Below, piece after piece: positions 37,055 to 48,982 of a DNA stretch of 64,000 nt. Origin of the DNA: Paramarasmius palmivorus (taxonomy: Eukaryota > Basidiomycota > Agaricomycetes > Agaricales > Marasmiaceae); the NCBI GenBank assembly GCA_037176845.1, contig JAYKXP010000020.1, positions 682,001 through 746,000 on the forward strand. Reading direction: 5' to 3'. Each line of letters opens with the position of its first letter. Within the stretch, counting starts at the first letter, position 1. Both the position numbers and the translations under genes were made by a program. Under the pieces are notes generated by a model. It did not search any database. It saw nothing but the letters and a program-made list of their open reading frames with translations, and was not told where the DNA came from.

Positions 37055-38372
37055 GTTGGTCGTGGAGATGGTACTAAAGGAAAGGTAAGGATCGCGTAAG
37101 TTGGGGTCTTTATATACGAGCGCCAAAGTTCGAGCACGGACCATTGGAACTAGCGCCTCTTCTACATTTTCAACAATTCAGGACCCTGCGTGCAGAGATG
37201 AGACGCGAGATAGTACAGAGGATTGGTAGAGAACATGGTGGTTGATGGTCAAGGGGTCCAAGTCTGGGTCTGGGCTGGGCTGTTTCGGGCGCTTGCTTGC
37301 TTGCTCTCAACCGTCATCTTCCTCGTCGCCGTCGCCCATATCTTCGTCAAAAGACAGCAGAAGGGGAAGGAGTAGGGTATCTACTCTCTCGTTTTGCATA
37401 AAAGAATAGATTACTCAAGCCGAGTCTCAATATAGAGTTGAGAAAAAAAGGCTCTTCACCTTCACACGACTTTTTAATGACACACAAGGTGAGTATCTGG
37501 TGGTCGTGAAAATTTTATCTGTTCGCTGAGTTCAGGATATCTTCAGTATCGCATAGAACAGCCTTTGTCAAGTGGAGTACCAACCGTTCAACGATTTGCG
37601 GCCGGATAACATCGGAACCGACGATGACAAGAGGCAGAATGGCTTAAAGAAGTTCGTCGAATGTTTACTGAAAGATCCTGGAGTTGGTGAGCATACATGT
37701 CTCCTCACAGGAGTTAAATCGACTTAATAGGGCAGTTTGCCCCTTCAGGCTTGCACGTCGCATCAAGGAACCTTTCCCCGAGACTGAGCTGCCGTCAGCG
37801 TGGGCTCTCTACTAGGACTCAAGTTATCTCAGATGCGATGATACTTCTTCCATAAAGCATCCCTACAAGAGATGTTGATCCTTTGAACGCGAAGACCGAT
37901 TCTTACCGCGGGTGTTATCGCTTCGTGGCTTTATTATCATGCCAAGGGTGTTCCTTAGCACCCCTGGCACTCATTCCTTCGTTAGAAGTGATTCCAGACC
38001 CTTGGGTGAGCGAATCCCCGATCACAGGCCACAGCATCACCATGCACGGTACGTTTTTGACATTTCTGTTCAACCTTATTCATTGCGCTAAATCATAGGC
38101 AGATTATCGTTAAAGTGGTCAAGTGCATCATTGAATACAAGGGAACGGAAGCATTCGGTAGGCATCCATCATTTGGGAGACCTGCTTGACTAACGAGTAC
38201 CTTAAAGCTCAGTGCGACCGGCCCATCCGATTAGATGAAAACTATACAGACCCCTTCTCCATGAGTCGGTCAATCCCAAGCGCTCCTTTGCTCTCATGGT
38301 GGTTTTGAAGGTAACACACTCATATTCACGTCACGTCAATACCTGTCTAACTTTGCAAATTGAAATGATAGT
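37055..38372. other. Intergenic; no supported gene
   Basis: No frame or exon chain with recognisable motifs was found. Confidence 0.4.
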
Positions 38373-38678
38373 TTCGTTACCCTCGTGAGCGTGCCCCTAT
38401 CCGCTGCCCGGATCACTCTGTCTGGTCCTCCTGCCATCCCAGTGCCTGGAAGTCAGACTACTGCCTCATGGACCAGTCTACCCAATGATCCACCAAGCTT
38501 CAAACTCTTCCTCGTCAATGCCAACGATACGCCGTTTGGTTTGAAGCAGAACTCCTCACGTTCGAGAGTAATCTGGATACGTGAGTTTTCTATCTTTCTA
38601 TGGGCATCATCGCCATTCACCAATACTTGTGTGCATAGGTCGATCCCGTACATCTTGGCGGCGGCGAACTCGACGTGA
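38373..38678 (+). pseudogene. Fragment resembling a basidiomycete cell-surface (Kre9/Knh1-like) domain
   Basis: A plus-strand exon-like stretch encodes ITLSGPPAIPVPGSQTTASW followed by a DPPSFKLFLVNANDTPFGLKQ segment. This is the pattern of the N-terminal beta-sandwich in Ser/Thr-rich GPI-anchored surface proteins of basidiomycetes. A second piece, SIPYILAAANST, lies after a possible intron at about 38580-38639. I could find no signal-peptide exon upstream and no Ser/Thr-rich tail downstream, so this is likely a partial or decayed gene. The family call rests on resemblance of a short region. Confidence 0.3.
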
Positions 38679-39715
38679 GTACCTCCATGTCTTTATTTGA
38701 CGGATAACTTGCTCATGGACTTACCCTATGCTATAGATGGGTTGACTTTTGGTATTCCAACACTCCAAGGTTCATGCTCTCAGTACCTTGTGTATGGGTC
38801 GTGTAATCATGCTCCTGACAAACTGGGACCTCCGCTCTTGCATGTTTTGTGCCTTTCGCTTACCGCTGCTCGCTACAGTACACATGAGTTGCTGTACTGG
38901 TACCATGATCATTGACACCTGTCTCGTTTCTGCCTAGTGGTGAACAGCGGCAAGCTTTTTTGTCCAGCGATCCAGAACTTTAGGTGCTTAATGTTACGGT
39001 CTGATCGTGGCCCAAAGCTTCGATTTGAGAGGTTCAGGTATGTATCGAAGTTGACGTCCTGCTTTCGGCTGATCCTCGTATGTAGGGATGGTATATTGGT
39101 CATATCAAATGTTGCCCGACGCTAGACTGGAAAGTCCTCGAAACGCTTTAGACATCAATGCTGCTCGATCCAGCGCATCGATACTTCGCAGATACCACAA
39201 CGAGGGCCATCGGGGGCTTTCAAATTGTAGGTTGTCCGTTTTACCATTGTTGCCCCTGCTCAAGCGTTTCGTAGCCGTGTCGACGTTTGTTTGGCTCATT
39301 CGCGGAAGGAACAGATTTATTTCTAGATCGATGCCTAGTTCATACACGAATGAACCATATTCTCCGTCTGAAATCGCACGCCGAGATGCTGTATTTCGAA
39401 CCGCAGGGTCACCTACTTGTCCTCGAGGGCGTTGGTAGAAAATGTGCCTTGGCAAGGAAAGGCTGGACACCGTTGATGCGGGTATCATCCTAAACCATTT
39501 ACACGTCAATTCAATTGGAATGGATCGACGTGATAGAACTCCAAGCTATTCACTATCATGGGACATCAGAAGGACGTGCATATGGCATTTGATGATCTGT
39601 CAGCGCGACGGTTCCTATTCCAGTTCTCACCATTCCTTCTTCCCCAACAGCGCAATATTTTATTTAAGGGATCGGTCCAACGGTCCCCCTTCTCATTGCC
39701 CAGCGGTTGTCTACA
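38679..39715. other. Intergenic upstream of the MFS transporter
   Basis: No supported gene. The last part should hold the transporter promoter; an AT-rich segment (atattttatttaa) lies near 39656-39668. Confidence 0.4.
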
Positions 39716-41361
39716 ATGTCGGATACCGAAAAACGTCTAGAGTCCAATGGCTCATTCGAATTGGATGACACCCAAGAACGAGTCTTCGACGCCGAGATGG
39801 ATCAAAAAGTGTGGCGGAAACTGGACATGTATTTGCTACCTGTCGTTGCCATGTTTTATCTGCTCTCTTTCCTGGTACGTGGTGTCTTCACCTCGCTGAA
39901 CTTTCACTTACTTATACCTAGGACCGGACCAACATAGCAAATGCAAGAGTTGCTGGCTTCCAGAAAGACTTGGGTATCACGAATCACCAGTATAGCATTG
40001 CCCTCACCGTCACCTATGTTCCGTACATTGCCGCGGAACTTCCGTCTAATCTGCTCCTCAAGGTACGTCTGGCTATCAGCTTTGACGAATTAATCTCATC
40101 CATTCTCAGGCAGTAGGCCCGAACAAGATGCTACCAACGATGCTCACCCTGTGGGGTGTTGTAACAGCGCTGCAAGGCATTGTAAAGACCTATTCAGGAC
40201 TTCTTGTCGCACGATTTTTCCTTGGCTTGCTCGAAGGCGGAGTTTTCCCTGGGCTAGTTCTCTACTTGTCGTATTTCTACCCTCGCTACAAGATGAATCT
40301 TCGGTGAGTTTCTTACAGTTTAGTTCTTTTTTCCCGATCTGATCTCAAATCCCTAGTATCTGCGCCTTCTTCTCTTCCGCCTCCCTCTCCGGGGCGTTCT
40401 CGGGTATCTTGGCATATGGTATCATCCAAATGTCAGGTGTTGGAAACCGACCGGGTTGGTCATGGATATTTATCCTAGAGGGCGTGTTCACTGTCGCTTT
40501 CGGCCTGGCATCATATTTCCTCCTCCCTCGGTCTGTAGAGGCAGCACGATTCCTCACTCAGAAAGAGAAAGAGTATGTGGTTGCCGTACTTCGTGAGGAT
40601 AGTGCACATCAAGAGGAGGAGAGATTCACATGGCGTGAGGTTGGCGAAGCGTTCAAGCTACCACAAGTCTGGTTCATGGGCTTTGTTTTCTTCTTGTCCG
40701 GCGTTATCGTGTTCTCGCTAGCATAGTGAGTAATTATTCGTGAATACCTCGAGATATCTCCTAACCGTTCTCTATTAGCTTTTCTCCCTCTATCATCAAT
40801 AGCCTGGGCTACACAGCCGCACGCGCCCAACTCATGTCTGTCCCACCGTACGCGGCCGCGTTTACTGTGGCCATGACAAGCTCCTACTTTTCAGACCACT
40901 ATCGCCGTAGAGGTGTTGTCGCTATATTTGCCTCGACTCTGTGCATCATTGGTTTTTCCATGTTCCTGGGTTCCAGGTCATCACGCGTTCAATATGGTTC
41001 CCTCTTCTTTTCCATATCTGGTGCATTTACAGCAGCACCAGCTTTGGGTGCCTGGAGTTCTAATAACGCCAGTCCGCAGACCAGGAGAGCAACCGCGATC
41101 GCTATCAGCTTCATCATGACAAATTCTGGTGGGATCCTGTCGACATGGCTGCTAGCGAGCTTGAGCGCTCCTCCCAGATACACAACTGCTACAATTACAC
41201 TTTTGGTGTTTTCGGTTGGGAAGGTTTTTGGCTGCGTGGCTAACCTCCTGTACTTGAGTGGGGAAAACCGGAAAAAGGCTGAGGTTCGAGCAAGAATCAA
41301 CAGGGAAGAAGAAGGTTCGGGGTTGGGAGATAGGAGTGCATGGTTCATCTACGCTCTATAA
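39716..41361 (+). CDS. MFS transporter, allantoate-permease (Dal5/TNA1) type
   Basis: This is an integral membrane transporter of the anion:cation symporter group, whose fungal members carry allantoate, nicotinate or other carboxylates across the plasma membrane. Five exons, 39716-39874, 39922-40062, 40110-40303, 40357-40725 and 40779-41361, give 481 residues, the usual size for 12 helices. Family landmarks in order are DMYLLPVVAMFYLLSFLDR (first helix), TNIANARVAGFQKDLG, ELPSNLLLK, LLVARFFLGLLEGGVFPG, FYPR, the RPGWSWIFILEG segment, and in the second half NNASPQTRRATAIAISFIM. The start is the ATG at MSDTEKRL. The ORF is intact. The substrate is not deducible from the sequence alone. Confidence 0.92.
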
Positions 41362-41732
41362 TAATAAGAGCCTTTACTTGCGTTCCATAATTCAATCTGC
41401 AACGGCACACATACTTATCACTTCACCGCTTTCGCTTCACCGCCAGATTACCCTGTGCAGTCTTGGCATTTACGTGATTCCTGTGTCGACCTTCCACAAG
41501 CTTCCATAGCTGACTGTACAGCAAGATCTATGAGGGAAGAATACACGCCAAGGTTTAGAGCCTCTGTTATCTTGGCTTGGAGGTTTTAATCGCCTTCAAT
41601 GTGAAGAGGATGTACTGAGGTGTGGATGTGTTCCCAACGAGTCGTTTTTATCGCGAGCCCACAAATCTCATATCGGCCCGCTCAACATTCCAAATATGCC
41701 GATGATTACGCACGAGCGCCACGTCAAGGGTT
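41362..41732. other. Intergenic MFS / calcium exchanger
   Basis: No gene is seen. It contains the 3' end of the transporter transcript and the exchanger promoter. Confidence 0.45.
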
Positions 41733-41738
41733 TATAAA
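41733..41738 (+). promoter_or_regulatory. TATA box of the Ca2+/H+ exchanger gene
   Basis: The sequence tataaa lies 65 nt upstream of the ATG at 41803. Confidence 0.5.
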
Positions 41739-41802
41739 GCCGTAGGGCTCATTTGTCAGGTCCCTTTGTTGTCATTCTCCCCCGGGCGACTCTACGACTT
41801 GG

Positions 41803-43805
41803 ATGAACGAGCCTCAAACCTGTGCCAGTAATGCCTCGAATAACTCCGCCATGCCTCAGCCAGCACTTGCCTCCAGCTTCCCTGAAGATGACGACGAACC
41901 CCCTAGTAGTAACCAAAGTGGTGTCATACAACCATCACTTGAAGTGAAAGCTAGTAAGAAGGATGAGGCTGGTCAAAATTCGAACCAGACATACCCTAGC
42001 TCCAGCGTTCCCCTTGCAGGAACTGATTCCGGAGCGGGTCGTAACATGTCTGGTATCTTTTCGTCTATAATTCGACGTACTGTCCGCAGCACGCGAAGGG
42101 ATCCCGAAACTGTACAGCCTGTCGATTCCCCAAGTCCATCAGAGTCTCGATTCACCTCCCGCCTCGGGGCGCTGTTCACTGCGCAGAAACCGTTGGGACC
42201 TGTTCCGACCTATCTGCAATCTTTCAGGGCCGCAATCACATACACGCCCCTCAATATCTGCCTTCTATTCATCCCGGTCTCGTGGGCTTTACATTACACC
42301 CATCAGAGCGCCACCATAATTTTCGTGTTCTCGTGTTTAGGGATCATTCCATTGGCTGCTATTCTCGGATTTGGAACGGAGCAGATCGCGTTACGGACCA
42401 ACTCCAGTGTTGGGGGATTGTTAAATGCTACGCTTGGGAACATTGTAGAAATGATCATAGCCGGGATTGCTTTGAAGAAGGTTGAGAATACTCTGGTGTT
42501 CCCATTATGCTGATACTGACCTTGTACCTATAGTGCGAGCTGGGGTTAGTCCAGAGCTCTCTCCTGGGAGGACTACTCAGCAATCTACTTCTCGTTCTCG
42601 GCATGGCTTTCTTAGGTGAGTCAAGTCACCAATCGTCGGTCTTACCTTGGATTAATGTTCATATAGTGGGCGGATATCGTTTCAAGCAGCAGGAATTCCA
42701 ACCAATGGTCGCCCAACTCAACTCTTCCCTGATGGTCGTCTCGGTCATCTCCCTGATCGTGCCCGCCGCCTTCGTGAGTCGACACCATGCTCTGCGGCAA
42801 TAGTTTCTTACATCTTCGCCAGCATGAATATCTTGGCGATCGCCTCCCTCAGGGAGAAGAAAGGACCATCTTGTTAGAACTGAGCCGAGGAAGTGCTATT
42901 ATCTTGATCATCATGTAAGTTATTCCTGCCAGACTTTCTAGGCCCTACTCATCTTAATCCCACAGATACATAGCCTATGTACGTGATCACTATATAATAT
43001 CCTAGGATTGAAGCTCATAGTTTTCCACAGCTCATCTTCCAGTTCTACTCTCACAATCATCTTTTCATTGATGTCGTACAAACATCTGCCAAATCTTCTC
43101 GTTCGTCTCTTTCACGAGAAGACACCCTTCCTACTCCTGCCACAGCGCCTTCCCTGTCGGCCGCCTCTTCAGACATGGAGCATGACCATGTCAAGATGAA
43201 TACACCTAGCGCCCTCATCTTGCTCGTGGCCACGACTGCTCTAGCCTACGTCACGGCAGAGAATCTGGTAGACTCGCTCGAGGGGCTGGTCGAGTCGCAT
43301 CCCGAGGTCTCCAAGGAGTGGCTCACTCTGATTGTCATTCCTGTCATCTCCAATGCTGCCGAACACATGACTGCTGTTGTGGTCGCACACAAGGGCAAGT
43401 TTGATTTGGCGATGAGCGTAGCTGTCGGAAGCTGCATTCAGATTGCCTTGTTTGTTATCCCGGTTCTCATCCTTGTTGCCTGGGGTATGGACAAACCTTT
43501 GACACTCCTATTCGATGAGGTGGAGACCTTAGTATGTTCATTCGTACTCTCATATTTGTAGTGATCTCTGACGGCCTTGATAGGTATTATTCTTCTCTGT
43601 CCTTCTGGTGAAATTTGCCATTGAGGATGGTAAATCGCACTGGATGAGCGGTGTGGTGCTTATTGGTAAGCACAGCTCTCATACCTCGCGCGTCACGCTG
43701 ATGTCCTTTTCTCCTATAGCTGTATATACGTTGATTGCGCTATGCTTCTGGAACTTTCCAGAGCCAGTGCGAATGCTCCAGGGTCAACCTCTTTTATGTA
43801 ACTAG
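41803..43805 (+). CDS. vcx1: Vacuolar Ca2+/H+ exchanger (CAX/Vcx1 family)
   Basis: This cation/proton antiporter loads Ca2+ into the vacuole. Eight exons join in phase: 41803-42480, 42534-42615, 42667-42773, 42823-42914, 42966-42978, 43031-43531, 43584-43665 and 43720-43805, giving 546 residues. A hydrophilic Ser/Pro-rich N-terminus of about 130 residues precedes 11 or so helices. The two diagnostic repeats are present: LLNATLGNIVEMIIAGIAL in the first half and ISNAAEHMTAVVVAHKGKFD in the second, with the GNxxE and NAAEH acidic residues needed for ion binding. An acidic/His loop (DMEHDHVK) separates the halves. Exon 5 is only 13 nt and encodes part of the helix YIAY. The symbol is by family only. 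Confidence 0.92.
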
Positions 43806-43919
43806 ACCATCCTTTAGTAACTTGTGGGATGTGCTTGCTCTTTTGTCAGACTAGTTATATTCAATAGATCCTTTGTTACTACTCTATCAAGCTCACCACA
43901 CATTTGAGAGTATGTAATG

Positions 43920-46013
43920 CTAATCAACGTCTTCATTTGACTGGTCCACCACCCCTGTTTCACCGCATCCCTCTGAATCAGAAGGAAAGTCATCTGAATA
44001 ATCGGAATCGTCGCCGGAAGACCATGACGCTGGTATAGTATCCACACCTACCGGCCACGCCCTATCTTGCCCATAACCCGAACCAACAGACGGCACAAAA
44101 GTCACCACTAAAATCCTGTTTTCACGTAGTGCAGCTTCATCGACTTGGCTAATGAACGAAACCTGTTCGCTGAAGTTAGCCAACCTTGCGTCCTTTGTGA
44201 GCAAGTTTTCAAGATCAAATATGGTTATCGCGTTCGCGGACATGAAGTCCGACCGACAAAAGTCGAGAACAACGACTATTCGAGGCACCCCGATTATTTG
44301 CCAAAAGCCGCTCGTGTTTTGTTGGATGAAGTTCGTTATCGCCTCATAGACCTCCGGTTTGTGTCGGTGAATGTATGTACGAATTAGCTCTTTCTGAAAA
44401 ATCGTATCAACGTGAGCGGGATGTCCACGAAGAACTACGAAAGTATCAGCTTTCTGGAAACGGTGACTTATAATAGAGGTACCTACATTTGCCATCGTCT
44501 ATGAGTTTTTGGCATTGTTCCCGGTGGAACTCCTTCCAGCTTAGCCTGGCGCAATTCCGGGAGCAATAAGTGATGGTCCTGCAGGCCGAGCAACGAAAGT
44601 AGCGCGTAATTTCTACGTTGCAGGGTGGCTTGCCTTTGATTTGCATGGGACACTGAAAAGAATAAGTCCGTTATCTTGGAATGAATGATACGATGCACCT
44701 ACCTTACTATAGCCACATCGTGATAAACCTCTGGCCTTCATCCGACGGCAGATTTGGTGCATGTTTCGCGCCAGGTCGTGACACTTCTTCCAGACTTCAA
44801 TCAGCCGCCGAGATCCGGTGGCGAGCGTATCTAATAACCCTAAATCAACCACTCTCTTCGCCGCATTCAAGAACCGGTGTAAGACAGATGGGTAGACAAA
44901 AAAGATGGAAATCGTCTCCAGAATATCCGCGAAGCTCTCGGAAACGAGCTCTCCTCGATTGCCATCGGGGGGAATAGACTCTTCGAACTCGTAGAACCGA
45001 TTGGCCTTGAAGATTGCCATGATGAGACCACCATCTATCACATCGCAAACGGTCGTTGGGCTTCGAGCAAAAGACATCCCAAGGTGCACGATTGTGACAG
45101 CAATAACCGCGTGAGGGTCCTCTAGCTTTTTTGACTTTGAAGGGATATGCTGAAGGGTTTTTCGTCGACAAATGACTGTAGTGAGTAGTTTGACCAATTT
45201 GTGAACACCTCCGTGAATGATGAATGGTATATATAGTGGGCTGTCGGGATGGATGCATGCCGCGAAAGATAGCATCATGCAGCGCATCCCGTGGAAGTCG
45301 ATAGTTTGTGATGGCGTGTAAGCACGTTGACACTCGCGATGCAGATGTTGCACGTATATCAGAGCCACATTGTGCTGATATACTAGAGCTGCATCAACCA
45401 TGGCAGTGACAAAGACCTCCGAACCCGATCCGTAGTATTGCACGCTGCCCAATGCCGCCGCCCAGCTACCCCAAGTAAAATGGTCCTTCTCTACCAGCGT
45501 GATCATCGCTCTGGTTGCAGTGATCGGAAAATCCGGGGACGTGTGTTTAAGCTGCTCTACTGCTTGCCTACTATGCGTGCACAATGCAGGATACATGAAC
45601 AAGAGGGGTATCATGTATGCAATCACATCCAAAACCTCCTGCCCACGCCGGGTAGAAGGTCCAGTGTCGGCTAAGAGGAACCTTTCGATGTAAAACATGA
45701 TCCACGGCCCAATGCACGAATCCCAATTGCTTTCGACGAGTTGTGCCACTTGCTTGGTATCCCGGTGATTCCTTGTTTGTATCGCTAAAGGATGTGCCGG
45801 CGTGATATAACACGCCAAACAAGCAAGTGCTTGTAGTACCGTGCATACTTCGTTGCTTGGCTCCGAGATATCTATAGCAGATGGAGGCCTAGGGAACTGA
45901 CTTCTCAGAGTTGAAACAGCTCTCCTAGGGGTGTTGAAGCGTGCAGAGCCTTCCTTGAGAAAGGTGTTGACGCTCTCAACAATTGCCCATTGTGCGATGG
46001 CGTCGTGAATCAT
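43920..46013 (-). CDS. MYND-type zinc-finger protein
   Basis: Three exons, 44703-46013, 44487-44652 and 43920-44434, give about 663 residues. The first 437 residues form a helical, Ala/Leu-rich domain without a motif I recognise. A MYND finger follows, read as C-x-M...PCNVEITRYFRCSACRTITY, then CSRNCARLSWKEFHREQC, with the usual eight Cys/His ligands. The C-terminal domain of about 170 residues ends in an acidic, Ser/Asp-rich tail. This layout of helical region, MYND finger and tail is common in Agaricomycete proteins of unknown function; MYND domains bind proline-rich peptides. The last intron was chosen as 53 nt (donor GTAGGT, acceptor CGTAG); a 37-nt alternative also keeps frame. Confidence 0.85.
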
Positions 46014-47099
46014 TCTAAGATCACAGAACTACTGTAAAGTGATTGGAATAGTGAGATTTAAGTGATTTGGAAATGCGACGTACGAATGGATAATCTGTCC
46101 AGCGAAGGTGTTGGGCACTTTTAATGGTGAGCCCGACTAGCAAGGCGACTGGGAAGCAAGACGTCCTCGATCCTTTGACTGCACGATTCAAGATATGTGC
46201 TATACGACATGACCAGTGTATCAGTATTGAATGGTCGATGCTGCGGCCCGTTACAACTTACCCTGTCTATGATGGTGGTCCACGCTAAGTTAAAGCTTGA
46301 AGAATTTGAGCTCCTGCTTATGTCATACTACGTGACTAGTATGCATGTGACCGACGCGTCTTTATTTATCTCCGAAATTCGAATCAGTCCGATGATGTCC
46401 ATTGTCCGATGATGATTCTAAGTACTTATACCGACTCCACTTGCATACTTAGGTCCAGCGTTCTTTCAGGATATAGCGTAGAGACCCGACCATTAACTCT
46501 AAGACGATTATTGAACCCGGAAAAAGGAGGTGGAAAACACGGATCTCGTGACCTAACTCGGATCCAAGGCGTGACGGTGTGACGGTTCGTGTTTCAAATC
46601 AGCCTATTCGAGTCTCGACAGGTCTGGACACACGTCTAACCATGACCATACCTTTCATATAGCACTGAGATACCTCTTGACTTCACATCCCGAACGAATG
46701 TGCATATCGGATTTGTATATTGCAGTGTGCACTTCCACAACTTTCTGGTTACGCCGGGTCGCAAAAGTCTATGATCGACTGAGACGCTCCACCTTCAAGT
46801 TACTCGGCATTCAACAGACTCGATCAAACTGGAACCCTTGGCGCCCATCATCTATGCAAGGTATGGTTTGCTCTATGGATCCAAATGCTTAACATGAACT
46901 GACGGTCACCGCCGTACTACTTAGTAGAGCCTGGCACAAAGTTTTGTCGTTTACTCATCTTCCTAATACTAGTACCCCGAAGGGTCAGAGCAAGAGTAAA
47001 ATAGGACACGGGAACCTAAGAAGCCGAGAAGCTCTCGATCTTGATGTCTGTTCCTGTGCCCAATGTCTCTCCTGGCCCCTGGATCACTTGGAACTGCGA
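46014..47099. other. Divergent intergenic region; no supported gene
   Basis: It lies between the MYND-finger gene (leftward) and the peptide precursor (rightward). No recognised frame; it should contain both promoters. Confidence 0.4.
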
Positions 47100-47105
47100 T
47101 ATAAA
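47100..47105 (+). promoter_or_regulatory. TATA box of the modular peptide precursor
   Basis: The sequence tataaa lies 45 nt upstream of the ATG at 47150. Confidence 0.55.
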
Positions 47106-47149
47106 CCTCCTCTTTTCAGAGCGTTGCACCATTTTCAGCCCCGACTAGA

Positions 47150-47712
47150 ATGCTCTCTAAATCCTTTCTCTCCTTTTCTCTCCTCGCTTTCACCGCTATT
47201 GCACTCGGTGCCCCACTGCCAGTAAGTCACTACAGTTGCTCTGTCCACGAATGCGAGTGCTCAATCTTCGTTAGTCGAATAACATTGCACGGGACGACAA
47301 AATAGACGTGAGTCTTTTATGATTGACCCCACGACACCACCTCTTACCTATGACTGCTTACTAGGTTCGTCAAGAACGTAATCGCTTCTGGAAGCACGAC
47401 GCTCTGCCAGAGATCGATACAAGAGAAGCTGTGGCAGGGGTGAGTGGAAACCGTCGCCACCTCCTTCTATTTGCTGACAATTTCCTCATCAGAGCGGGTA
47501 CGGAAACCGATACTGGAAAAACGAAGTCGATACACGAGGGGCAGAGATAGAGGTAAACATTACCAAGTGCTTGAGAAAACACGACTATCTAACTTGAGTG
47601 CTTTAGGAGCGGTATAACACTTCTTACTGGCGAAAATCTGAAGAAAATGTGGATGTGAGGCTCACACTTTTCAAGTCCGAAGGATCTTTCTAATCCTGAA
47701 TCGTAGGATTGA
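47150..47712 (+). CDS. Secreted modular peptide precursor with aromatic-Trp repeats
   Basis: Six tiny exons, all in phase 0, encode about 97 residues: 47150-47221, 47275-47307, 47365-47439, 47493-47552, 47607-47654 and 47707-47712. The last holds only Asp and stop. Exon 1 is a signal peptide (MLSKSFLSFSLLAFTAIALG, then APLP). Exons 3, 4 and 5 each encode one module around an aromatic-Trp-basic core: NRFWKHD, NRYWKNE and TSYWRKS. Basic residues (ERN, DTRE, DTRG, EERY) could act as processing sites. No known family was recognised. The design resembles Kex2-processed repeat precursors and parallels the gene at 59799-60668. Each intron has a good GT...AG pair and every exon is a whole number of codons, which argues against chance. 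Confidence 0.7.
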
Positions 47713-47937
47713 CATACTAGGGCGAGCTGAGAGGATCCTAGCCTCGATGACATCTTATTGCAAGTGTTAATCAGGCACATACCATACACCATTACCATTT
47801 TTCGATCACGGTCGATGGCTCTGCAGTCTCATAACGGCACTAGCAATAACGTTCTGGCCATGTATTTTAGAATTTATATCATAATATTCCTCTCAGTCTC
47901 TCAGTCAGGCAACACATTTGCATCCCGCTATCTACAA

Positions 47938-48982
47938 TCAGGCATCCAGGACACTTACGCCCTCACACATGCTTCTATGTGTCTCCAGCCCCTTCTGCGA
48001 TGAAAAATACTGAGAACACCTTGCGCAGAACCACTGGCTGGCTTTCCCATGGTGCGTCACTTCATGCCTCCAACGATCATGCTGTCTCGAAAATGACGCG
48101 CCACATCCAGATGTACATCCGAAACTCTTTTTCTCTTTAGGCCGATGTGTTAGCATATGGGCGTCTCTGGTGTAACTACTCGTGAAGACGCGATTGCAAT
48201 TCGGCTTCTTGCAGGGAAAGTTTCGTGGTCGCCGTCGTATATCCATATTTTGGGACAGTGAATCATCCGCGGAGTCGACGTCTTGACTGGGGCTACTCGT
48301 GGATTGCGATGTTGAAGCTGATGGGGAGCTGCCGGTACTGAGAAGAGCTACCGAAGGCTCGGGGTCGCAGGTGGTGATTAGTGAGGGAAGAATCCTTTCA
48401 TATAGATCCCCATCTTCCGGCACGATGAATCCATTCCTAGGACTTGTGTCACCGACGGGTTGCTGAATATTGACAGTTCCGCACATGAAGCTATTGGGCA
48501 CTACCCCATCATCAGCAGTCACCTCACTTAAATATGAGGGTAGTAAGGCTAAGGATATATCTAGGGGTTCAACTAGCATGTTTCAGATCTCCAGAAAGTC
48601 ATAATTTTCAGCTATACACTGACCAACGCTATTCCCATGTCCGGTAAGATGCCCCGAAGTCCCGAAGGTGCTATGTGCAGCTATCTGAGGCTGGGAGGGA
48701 TCTAAGGAGCTATGGTTAGCTGATATCTTTATTATGAGGCAAGCATCACTTACTATTAGATCGACTGACAGTATCCCTCGACACAAGAAGCACTAGTCCA
48801 TCGTCCTCAGCATCAACGACCTCAAACCGAATATTCAAGGGGTTTGGCTCTTCGACGTTCGGAGTTCGCGGTGAAGAAGCCGGTTTCAGCTGAAACGAAG
48901 GTCGCATTGTCGAAAGGCTCCCTGATATGACTATCGCTAGTTGAAATCCATCCAAAGCCTGTACTGGCAACGAGAATGACAT
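47938..48982 (-). CDS. C2H2 zinc-finger protein, paralogue 2
   Basis: Exons 48754-48982, 48624-48701 and 47938-48572 join in the same phases as paralogue 1 and give 313 residues. It begins MSFSLPVQALDGFQLAIVIS, matching the N-terminal block of the gene at 30900-31994, and has a Ser-rich middle. Three zinc fingers follow: FPCKKPNCNRVFTSSYTRDA (then H), FGCTSGCGASFSRQHDRWRH and WFCARCSQYFSSQKGLETH. The linker HMLTHRPK is shared. An in-frame Met at 49114 would add 44 residues, but a TATA-like box at about 49089 lies downstream of it, so I take the MSFSLP start. It is probably a nuclear regulator. The two paralogues lie about 16 kb apart in the same orientation. Confidence 0.82.

Noticed and set aside
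44145..44387. Plus-strand frames opposite the MYND gene
   Set aside because: Antisense shadows of exon 3 of that gene.
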